Below are positions 39,901 to 46,724 of a DNA stretch of 56,291 bases, piece by piece. The translations under genes and the position numbers were made by a program. Under the pieces are notes generated by a model that worked only from the letters and a program-made list of their open reading frames with translations, had not been told where the DNA came from and searched no databases. Location: assembly GCA_003696625.1 (NCBI GenBank), contig RFGR01000113.1, forward strand, positions 1 through 56,291, given 5' to 3'. How positions within the stretch are numbered: position 1 is the stretch's first letter; each line of letters opens with the position of its first letter. The stretch is from Planctomycetota bacterium. Lineage in GTDB: Bacteria; Planctomycetota; UBA1135.

Positions 39901-41369
39901 GCCCGGTCGGCGGCGCCCTCCTGACGCTTACCGCCTGGCTGACCGGCCGGGCGGTCCTCCCCGGACGGCGGCAGCTGCCCCGCAGCCCCCTCGAGGAGCA
40001 AGCGACCGCCTATCTCGCCGGCTGCGCCCTGCTGGTCACCGCGGCCTCTCTCGGTCTGCTCGCCGGCCTGCCCCTCTCCAGCCCGTTCGGGGCCCTCCTG
40101 CCGGCCGCCGGGGCGGCGGCCGGAATCCTGCGCCTCCGCCGCGACCACGCCGAACCGCTCGAGGAGGAAGCGGTGCGGGGCCCGGCCCTGCTCCTGATGA
40201 CCGCCCTCGGGCTCGGCTCGGCGGCCCTGACCCTGGCCTGGCCGCTGAACGAGTTCGACCCCATCCTCCATTTCGCCTTCAAGGGCCGGCTGCTGGCCGC
40301 CGGCGAGCTTCCGTCCGGCGAGGCCTTCCGCGGAGTGACCGGCTCGGTCGGCCGAGTGATGACGCACCCGAACTACCCTCTCGGGATTCCGATCCTCGAG
40401 GCCCTGTCGGCCCGTCTGGGTGGCGGTTGGGAGGATCGGTGGATCCAGGTTCCGCTCGCCTTCTGGAGCGCCGCTTTGCCCTGGGTCCTGGCCCTCGGCC
40501 TGCGCGATTCCGGCCGACCGGCGGCCGCTGCCGCGGCCTGGATCGCCGCCGCCACCCCCGCCCTCTACGTCCGCGGCTTCCTCGCCGACGGCACGGCCGC
40601 CTTCGCCGCCGCCGGACTCGGCGAGGAGAAGATGCTCGGCGGCCGCGGCGACCTGCCGGTGATGGCCCTGTTCGGCGCCGGCTGCGCCCTGACCCTGGCC
40701 GCCTGGCGGCGCCGAAACGCCGCGCCGGCCGCGGTCGGCGGTCTGTGCCTGGCCGGCGCGGCACAGATGAAGAACGAGGGCCTGGCCCTGCTCGGGGTGC
40801 TCGCGCTCGCCCTCGGCCTCGGCCTCCTGCTCGATCGCGCCCGCGCCCTGCGGCCGGCGGCCGCCGCCCTGACGGTGGCGGCGCTGGCGGCGGTGCCCTG
40901 GCTGGCGATCCGAGCCGGCCTGCCGGCGATCGACGAGAACTACGGCGCCCGCATCACCTGGTCCGAGGTCGTCCGCAACCTGACCCAGGAGGAGACCGCC
41001 GAGGCCTCGCCGATCCGGCCGGAGAACTACGGATCGGACTGGACCGACTCCTCGCGGCTGCGGCCGGTCCGGATCGTCCGCTACTTCGGCCGAGAGTTCG
41101 CCGATCCGCTGAGCTGGGGGCTGCTCTGGCCGCTCGCCCTGTTCGGCCTGGCCGGCGCCCGCCGTCGACCGGAACTGCGCTGGCTGGCCCTGACCCTGCT
41201 CGGCGCCGTCGCCCTCTACGCGCTGGTCCTGCTGGTCACGCCGTGGTTCCTGCCGGCCCTGCACAAGAAGGGGATTCCGGCCCGGCTGCTGGTCCACTTG
41301 GTCGGCCCGGCGGCTCTGCTCATCGGCGCCCGGTTCGGCCGGGACCGGAGCCGGCCGGCCGCGGGCTAA
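39897..41369 (+). CDS. GT-C-like polytopic membrane protein (copy 1)
   Basis: A 490-residue protein whose ATG overlaps the stop of the anchored protein (ATGA). About eleven hydrophobic helices. PLNEFDPILHFAFKGRLLAA places acidic residues in the first large loop. MTHPNYPLGIPILEAL and MKNEGLALLG follow. All three motifs are near-identical in the copy at 43.9 kb and modified in the copy at 16.5 kb. Such motifs occur in uncharacterised GT-C/RgtABCD-like membrane glycosyltransferases that use polyprenol-linked sugars; enzymatic function here is inferred. It lacks the soluble C-terminal domain many GT-C enzymes carry, which the upstream partner may supply. Confidence 0.78.
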   Translation: MSPVGGALLTLTAWLTGRAVLPGRRQLPRSPLEEQATAYLAGCALLVTAASLGLLAGLPLSSPFGALLPAAGAAAGILRLRRDHAEPLEEEAVRGPALLLMTALGLGSAALTLAWPLNEFDPILHFAFKGRLLAAGELPSGEAFRGVTGSVGRVMTHPNYPLGIPILEALSARLGGGWEDRWIQVPLAFWSAALPWVLALGLRDSGRPAAAAAAWIAAATPALYVRGFLADGTAAFAAAGLGEEKMLGGRGDLPVMALFGAGCALTLAAWRRRNAAPAAVGGLCLAGAAQMKNEGLALLGVLALALGLGLLLDRARALRPAAAALTVAALAAVPWLAIRAGLPAIDENYGARITWSEVVRNLTQEETAEASPIRPENYGSDWTDSSRLRPVRIVRYFGREFADPLSWGLLWPLALFGLAGARRRPELRWLALTLLGAVALYALVLLVTPWFLPALHKKGIPARLLVHLVGPAALLIGARFGRDRSRPAAG

Positions 41370-41372
41370 GAT
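41367..41372 (+). promoter_or_regulatory. -10-like TAAGAT for the phosphatase-superfamily gene
   Basis: TAAGAT overlaps the stop of the previous gene and ends 8 bases before the ATG at 41381. It offers an internal promoter with an almost leaderless transcript. Confidence 0.35.
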
Positions 41373-41380
41373 GAGCCGGC

Positions 41381-42883
41381 ATGTCCCGCACCCCTGTCCG
41401 AGCGGCGGCCCTGGCCGCGGTCCTGCTTGCCGCCTGCGGCGGTGACGACGGCGGCGAGGCTCCCGGACCGACCCGCGCCCCGGCCGGCAACGGCCGCCCG
41501 GTGATCCTGATCTCGATCGACAGCCTGCGGGCGGATCATTGCACCCCTTACGGTCACCGGCCGCAGTTCGCTCCCGAGGAGCAGACCACCCCCTTCCTGG
41601 CCCGGCTGGCGGCCGAGGGAGTGTTGTGGGAGAACGCGGCCGCGCCGACCTCCTGGACCCTGCCCAGCCACCTGTCGCTGCTGACCGGCATGGACCCGAT
41701 CGAACTCGGCGTCAGCGTCCAGGCGCTCCGACCCAAGGTCGGGACCGAGACGGTCGCCAGCCCCTTCCAGGCCGCCGGCTACGCCACCGCCGGCTTCTTC
41801 TCCGCCCCCTACCTGCATCCGATCTGGGGGTTCGGCGAGGGCTTCGACCACTACGTCGGCGCCGCCCGCTACCTGAACGAGGATTCCAGCGCCGAGGCGA
41901 TCCTGAGTCCCGAACGGGGCAGCATGAACGTGCTGTTCCAGGCCTCCGACAGCGACGCCGAGACGGCGGTGGACGTGGTCGACCACGCTCTCGCCTGGCT
42001 CGAGGAAGGGGAGCGCTGGCGCCGCCCCTTCTTCCTCTTCCTCCACTTCTGGGACCCCCACTACGACTACCGACCGCCGCCGGAGCTGGCCGAGCGCTTC
42101 CACCCCGGCTGGGACGGGATCGACGGCCGCGACGTCTACGTCAACTGGCGCGACAAGGGCGTGGAGTACACCCCGGAGGAGGTCGATCATTTCCGCGCCC
42201 TCTACGACGCCGAGATCCGCTACACGGATGACCAGATCGCCCGCTTGTTCGCGCAGCTGGAGGAATGGGGACGGGCCGACGACCTGATCCTGGCCGTGGT
42301 CTCCGACCACGGCGACGAATTCTTCGAGCACGGCGGCTTCGGCCACCACAAGACCCTCTACGAGGAGGTCGTCCACGTGCCGATGGTGCTGCGGGCGCCC
42401 GGCCTCGTGCCGGCCGGCCGGCGCCTCCAGGGCACCGCGCCGACCTATGCCCTCGCCTCCACCCTGCTCGATCTGGCCGGCCTCCAGGCTTGGCCGGACC
42501 GCGCCGGCCGCAGCCTGCGGCCGATGTGGGAGGAGGAGGACCGCGACCAGGTGGTGCTCTACCGGCTCGACCATCCCGGCCGCCGCACTTTCTTGAAGGG
42601 CTGGCGACTCGGCCCGGACAAGATCCAGTACCGCTACCGGCCGGCCCGGCAGCAGGCCTGGGCCTGGTTCGACCTATCCTCGGATCGGGCCGAACGCGAG
42701 CCGCGGATCCTCGAGCGTCCGGCCGCCGACGGGCCGAGCGCGGCCGCAGCCGCCGCCATCGCCGCCGCCGACGGCCGCCTGCGGCCGACGATCGAGGTGG
42801 CCTCGCTCGGCGCCGATCCGGCCCTGCTCGAGGAGATCCAGCGCGACCTGGCCAGCCAGGGCTACACCGGCGACGGCGACTGA
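41381..42883 (+). CDS. Alkaline-phosphatase-superfamily (sulfatase-like) lipoprotein
   Basis: A 500-residue exported protein with lipobox LLAAC (C19). ISIDSLRADHCTPYG is the metal-binding N-terminal motif. Later VVSDHGDEFFEHGGFGHHKT gives the second metal site. The nucleophile region is WTLPSHLSLLTG. Aligned with the sulfatase C-x-P-x-R motif, the Cys is Thr and the Arg is His, so it cannot form formylglycine. It is therefore more likely a phosphodiesterase or phosphoethanolamine/phosphoglycerol-transferase-like enzyme. It lies between two anchored-protein/GT-C pairs, 10 bases before the second, suggesting modification of the glycan those pairs make. Confidence 0.87.
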   Translation: MSRTPVRAAALAAVLLAACGGDDGGEAPGPTRAPAGNGRPVILISIDSLRADHCTPYGHRPQFAPEEQTTPFLARLAAEGVLWENAAAPTSWTLPSHLSLLTGMDPIELGVSVQALRPKVGTETVASPFQAAGYATAGFFSAPYLHPIWGFGEGFDHYVGAARYLNEDSSAEAILSPERGSMNVLFQASDSDAETAVDVVDHALAWLEEGERWRRPFFLFLHFWDPHYDYRPPPELAERFHPGWDGIDGRDVYVNWRDKGVEYTPEEVDHFRALYDAEIRYTDDQIARLFAQLEEWGRADDLILAVVSDHGDEFFEHGGFGHHKTLYEEVVHVPMVLRAPGLVPAGRRLQGTAPTYALASTLLDLAGLQAWPDRAGRSLRPMWEEEDRDQVVLYRLDHPGRRTFLKGWRLGPDKIQYRYRPARQQAWAWFDLSSDRAEREPRILERPAADGPSAAAAAAIAAADGRLRPTIEVASLGADPALLEEIQRDLASQGYTGDGD

Positions 42884-42893
42884 GCGGCGAGCC

Positions 42894-43853
42894 ATGGCCG
42901 GGCTTCGCCTCCTGCTCCTGCGCCTGCACACCGCCGCGGTGATCATCCCGCTGGTCTTCCTGGCCGCCTTGTTCGTCCAGGGTTTCGCCTCGGGGTTCAC
43001 GGTCCGGGCCGAGAACTACACCCCGGTCCGGATCGACCCGGAACTCGCCGCCGAGGCGATCCGCCAGGGCTGGGCCTCCCGGCGGCAGGACCCGGCCGGG
43101 AGGGTGGTGGCTTTCTGGGGACTGTGCGAAGAGGACGGACGACCGCCGGCGGCCGATGCCTTCCCGGTCCGGCTCGCCCGGGCCCTGCTCGCCGCCGGAG
43201 CCCGCCTGCAGATCGCCGATCCCGACCCGGACGGCGCCCTGGCCGCTCTGCTCCAGGGCGGCGAGCGGGTGGTCTTCCGGGACGACCCACTCGCAGCCTG
43301 CGACGGCGCCACCGAGCTGCTCCTGGCCAGCCCACGCCCGGACCTGCTCGAGGTCGATCTGGCCGCCGCCCGGCAACGTACGAGCGGCAGCTTCCTCATC
43401 GACTGCACCGGCCGGATCGAGCCCGGAATCTACAAGCGCACCGGTTTCATCCTGCTCCCGCTCTACTACGTTCGCACCCCGCCCTGGCGGGATCCAGGCC
43501 TCCGCCGCTTCATCGCCATGGTGGCCAATCGGGTGCCGGAGGACGAGAGCATCCTCCTCGTCCCGACCGGCGACTTCGCTTCGACCAGTCCGCGCTGCCG
43601 GTGGTTCCTCCACCTGAACGTGGCCCTGGCGCCGCGGCCGCTCTACCTGCTCGGAGCCGCCGAGGCCTGCGGCACCGCGGAACAGTACCAGGGCTGGGTC
43701 GCCCGGATGCGCCGGATGGAGCCGGCGGCGCCCGAGACCGTCCGGCGCGGATTGGCCGCGACCGGGGCCCGCTGGGTGCTCCGCTACCGGCACGAGGAGA
43801 AGTTCCGCTCCGGCGAGTGGGAACTGCTCCCGGCCGAGGAGGCGCTGCGATGA
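42894..43853 (+). CDS. Anchored protein with degenerate UDP-glucose-dehydrogenase C-domain (copy 2)
   Basis: A 319-residue paralog of the protein at 38.9 kb with the same order: one anchor helix (about residues 12-32), a UDP-glucose-dehydrogenase-C-like domain and a tail domain. Shared positions include RVVAFWGL, RALLAAGARLQIADP, DDPLAACDGATELLLAS and FLIDCTGRI, where IDCTGR lies at the place of the Ugd DGRN motif. In the tail, SPRCRWFLHLNVALAPRPLY, GTAEQYQGWVARM and GARWVLRY match copy 1. The FKPNTDD loop is again absent. It follows the sulfatase-like gene by 10 bases and overlaps the next GT-C gene. Function unknown; exoplasmic topology predicted. Confidence 0.7.
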   Translation: MAGLRLLLLRLHTAAVIIPLVFLAALFVQGFASGFTVRAENYTPVRIDPELAAEAIRQGWASRRQDPAGRVVAFWGLCEEDGRPPAADAFPVRLARALLAAGARLQIADPDPDGALAALLQGGERVVFRDDPLAACDGATELLLASPRPDLLEVDLAAARQRTSGSFLIDCTGRIEPGIYKRTGFILLPLYYVRTPPWRDPGLRRFIAMVANRVPEDESILLVPTGDFASTSPRCRWFLHLNVALAPRPLYLLGAAEACGTAEQYQGWVARMRRMEPAAPETVRRGLAATGARWVLRYRHEEKFRSGEWELLPAEEALR

Positions 43854-45340
43854 GCGCACTCGGCGGACTGTTCGTGGTCCTGGCCGCCTGGCTCGGCGGC
43901 CGGGCCCTGCTGCCCGCCCGATCCACCCTCGCCCGTTCCCGCTGGGAGGAGGCTTGCCTGGCCTGGGCGGCGGGCACCTCGGCTTTGACCGTGCTGGCGA
44001 CCGCGCTGGCCTGGCTTGGCCTGCCGCTGAGCCCGGCCGTGGCCTGGGGGATGCTCGGAGCAGCCGCGATCGCGGGGCTGGGCCGGCTCCGACGGGACCG
44101 GCGCGAGAGCTTGGCGCCGGCCCCGGGCGGCCGCCCTCTGCACCTTCTGCTGGCGATCCTGGCCGCCGCCACCGCCGCCGGCACCCTGGTCTTCCCGCTG
44201 AACGAGTTCGACCCGCTGATCCACTTCGCCCTCAAGGGCAAGCTCCTGGCCGCCGGCGCCGATCCCGCCGGCCCGGCCTTCACCGGCGTCACCGCCGAGT
44301 TCGGGCGGATCATGACCCACCCGAACTACCCGCTCGGGATTCCCATCCTCGAGGCCCTGACCGCCCGCATCGGCGGCGGCTGGGACGACCGCTGGGTGCA
44401 GCTGCCGCTGGCGTTCTGGACCGCCTGTCTGCCCGGCCTGGTCGCCGCCGGCCTGCGCCCGTGGGGGGAGGCCGCCGCCGGCCGCGGCGCTCTCCTGGCC
44501 GCCTCCATCCCGATCCTGGTCGTCCGCGATTTCTTCGCCGAGTGGCCGCTGCGGCTGACCGACGCCGGCATCTCCGGCGGCATCCTGCTCGGCGGCGGCG
44601 GCGATCTGGCCCTGGCCGCCTGCTTCGCCGCCGCCTGCGCCCTGCTCGTGCGGGCCCGGAGATCCGGATCCCTCTGCACGGCGGCGGTCGCCGGCCTCTG
44701 CCTGGCCGGCGGGGCGATGCTCAAAAACGAGGGCGCGGCGCTGCTGGCGGTGCTGGCCCTGGCCCAGCTCCTGGTCCTGGCCGTCCCCGGCCCGGCGGCG
44801 GCGGCGCCGACCCGCCCCTGGCGACCGGCGGGGGTCGCGGTCGCCCTGGCTCTGCTCCTCGCCACCCCTTGGTTCCTCCACCGCAGCCGCCTGCCCTCGA
44901 TCGACGAGGCCTATTCCAGCCGGTTGACCCCGACCGCTCTGGCCGCCGCCTTCCGCCCCGAACGGACCACGAAGGAGGTCTTCGGGCAGCGGGCCGGCGA
45001 GGAGAGCGAAGCCGCCGCCGGGCGGCCGCGGGCGGCGGTGGTGGCCGGCTACTTCGCCGTCGAGGCCGGCGACCTGGCCAGTTGGGGGCTTCTCTGGCCG
45101 CTCTTCCTGCTCGGCCTGCCGCTTCGCCCACGCCGCGGCGACCCGGAGCGGCGCTGGCTCGCGCTCGCCGTTCTCGGCGGCATCGCCGCCTACGCCCTGG
45201 TCCTCCTGATCCCCCCCTGGTATCTGCCGTCCCTGCGCGCCACCGGCATTCCCGAACGCCTCCTCGTCCACCTGGTCGGGCCGGCGGCGATGACGGCGGC
45301 GGCCGCGGTCGGCCGCCGGGGCGCTGCTAGCATGGCCTGA
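43850..45340 (+). CDS. GT-C-like polytopic membrane protein (copy 2)
   Basis: A 496-residue close paralog of the protein at 39.9 kb. PLNEFDPLIHFALKGKLLAA, MTHPNYPLGIPILEALTARI and LKNEGAALLAV are conserved almost residue for residue, as is the closing IPERLLVHLVGPAA. ATGA overlap with its partner gene. Both copies end in a helix and a short basic tail. The pairwise duplication of partner and membrane protein together argues that they work as a complex. The gene ends 64 bases before ugd. Confidence 0.78.
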   Translation: MSALGGLFVVLAAWLGGRALLPARSTLARSRWEEACLAWAAGTSALTVLATALAWLGLPLSPAVAWGMLGAAAIAGLGRLRRDRRESLAPAPGGRPLHLLLAILAAATAAGTLVFPLNEFDPLIHFALKGKLLAAGADPAGPAFTGVTAEFGRIMTHPNYPLGIPILEALTARIGGGWDDRWVQLPLAFWTACLPGLVAAGLRPWGEAAAGRGALLAASIPILVVRDFFAEWPLRLTDAGISGGILLGGGGDLALAACFAAACALLVRARRSGSLCTAAVAGLCLAGGAMLKNEGAALLAVLALAQLLVLAVPGPAAAAPTRPWRPAGVAVALALLLATPWFLHRSRLPSIDEAYSSRLTPTALAAAFRPERTTKEVFGQRAGEESEAAAGRPRAAVVAGYFAVEAGDLASWGLLWPLFLLGLPLRPRRGDPERRWLALAVLGGIAAYALVLLIPPWYLPSLRATGIPERLLVHLVGPAAMTAAAAVGRRGAASMA

Positions 45341-45354
45341 TCCATCGGTCGTCT

Positions 45355-45370
45355 GCCCGCTTCCGGGCAC
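45355..45370. terminator. Small hairpin before ugd
   Basis: A 6-bp perfect stem TGCCCG/CGGGCA closes a CTTC tetraloop in the 64-base gap between the GT-C gene and ugd. No T-tract. It may be an attenuator or RNA 3' end; the evidence is only the stem. Confidence 0.3.
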
Positions 45371-45404
45371 GCCGGGATTCCCCTCGCTCCCCCCCACGAT
45401 CCCC

Positions 45405-46718
45405 ATGAAGATCGCTGTTGTTGGAACCGGTTACGTCGGCCTGGTGGCCGGCACCTGCTTCGCCGAAATGGGCAACGACGTCCTCTGCGTCGACATCGAC
45501 GAGGACAAGATCAACCGTCTGAAGAAGGGCGAGGTCCCGATCTACGAGCCCGGACTGAGCGAGCTGGTCCGACACAACGTCGAGGACGGCCGGCTCGGCT
45601 TCACGACCGACCTGAAGGCGGCGGTGGAGCGGTCGCGGGTGATCTTCATCGCCGTCGGCACCCCGCCGGCCGAGGACGGTTCGGCCGACCTCAGCGCGGT
45701 CCTGGCGGTGGCCCGGGAGATCGGCCGCGCCGCCAACGGCCCCAAGATCATCGTTGACAAGTCAACCGTGCCGGTAGGCACCGAAGCCAAGGTCAAGGCC
45801 GCCGCCCAGGCCGAGACCGAGCACGAGATCGAAGTCGTCTCCAACCCCGAGTTCCTCAAGGAGGGAGCGGCGATCGACGACTTCATGAAGCCCGACCGGG
45901 TCGTGATCGGCGCCCGCAGCGAGGAGACCTTCGAGATCATGGACGAGCTCTACAGCCCGTTCGTGCGCAGCGGCAAGCCGATCATCCACATGGACCCGGT
46001 CAGCGCCGAGCTGACCAAGTACGCCGCCAACGCCATGCTCGCCACCCGGATCTCATTCATGAACGAGATCGCCCAGATCTGCGACCGGGTCGGCGCCGAC
46101 GTCGACCTGGTGCGCAAGGGGGTCGGCACCGACTCCCGGATCGGCGCCCCCTTCCTCTATCCGGGCATCGGGTACGGCGGCTCCTGCTTCCCGAAGGACG
46201 TCAAGGCGATCGCCGCCACCGCCCGCGAGCACGGCTACGCCTTCCGCATCCTCGACGCGGTCGAGGAGGTCAACGCCAACCAGAAACGGCTGATGGTCGA
46301 GAAGGTCGTGGCCCGCTTCGGCGAAGACCTGTCCGGCTGCACCTTCGCGGTCTGGGGCCTGGCCTTCAAGCCGAACACCGACGACATGCGCGAAGCGGCC
46401 TCGATCACCGTGGTCCGCGGCCTGCTCGAACGAGGCGCCGCCGTCCGCGCCTTCGATCCCGAGGCGCACGAGACCGCCCACGCCGTGTTCGGCGACTCCA
46501 TCCGCTACTGCGACGACCCCTACCAGGCGCTGGAAGGCGCCGACGCCCTGATCCTCTGCACCGAGTGGGGCGAGTTCCGTCGCCCGGACTTCGAGCGCAT
46601 GGGCACGCTGCTCAAGCGCCGGATCATCTTCGACGGCCGCAACATCTATGCGGCCAAGACCATGCGCAAGTACGGCTTCGAGCGGCACGGCGTCGGCGTG
46701 CCGCCGGTGCTGCCCTGA
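45405..46718 (+). CDS. ugd: UDP-glucose 6-dehydrogenase
   Basis: A 437-residue NAD-dependent enzyme oxidising UDP-glucose to UDP-glucuronate in the cytosol. The N-terminal Rossmann motif is VGTGYVG (residues 6-12). GGSCFPKD contains the catalytic Cys261. The C-terminal UDP-binding domain has WGLAFKPNTDDMREA and the closing FDGRNIY. Length is normal. It lies downstream of two anchored proteins that carry a degenerate copy of its own C-terminal domain. That placement suggests UDP-glucuronate or its derivatives feed the nearby envelope-glycan modules. It is followed 6 bases later by a transketolase. Confidence 0.96.
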   Translation: MKIAVVGTGYVGLVAGTCFAEMGNDVLCVDIDEDKINRLKKGEVPIYEPGLSELVRHNVEDGRLGFTTDLKAAVERSRVIFIAVGTPPAEDGSADLSAVLAVAREIGRAANGPKIIVDKSTVPVGTEAKVKAAAQAETEHEIEVVSNPEFLKEGAAIDDFMKPDRVVIGARSEETFEIMDELYSPFVRSGKPIIHMDPVSAELTKYAANAMLATRISFMNEIAQICDRVGADVDLVRKGVGTDSRIGAPFLYPGIGYGGSCFPKDVKAIAATAREHGYAFRILDAVEEVNANQKRLMVEKVVARFGEDLSGCTFAVWGLAFKPNTDDMREAASITVVRGLLERGAAVRAFDPEAHETAHAVFGDSIRYCDDPYQALEGADALILCTEWGEFRRPDFERMGTLLKRRIIFDGRNIYAAKTMRKYGFERHGVGVPPVLP

Positions 46719-46724
46719 CCCGAC

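Noticed and set aside
41381-42883. True formylglycine-dependent sulfatase
   Set aside because: The Cys/Ser and Arg of the C-x-P-x-R motif are replaced by Thr and His.
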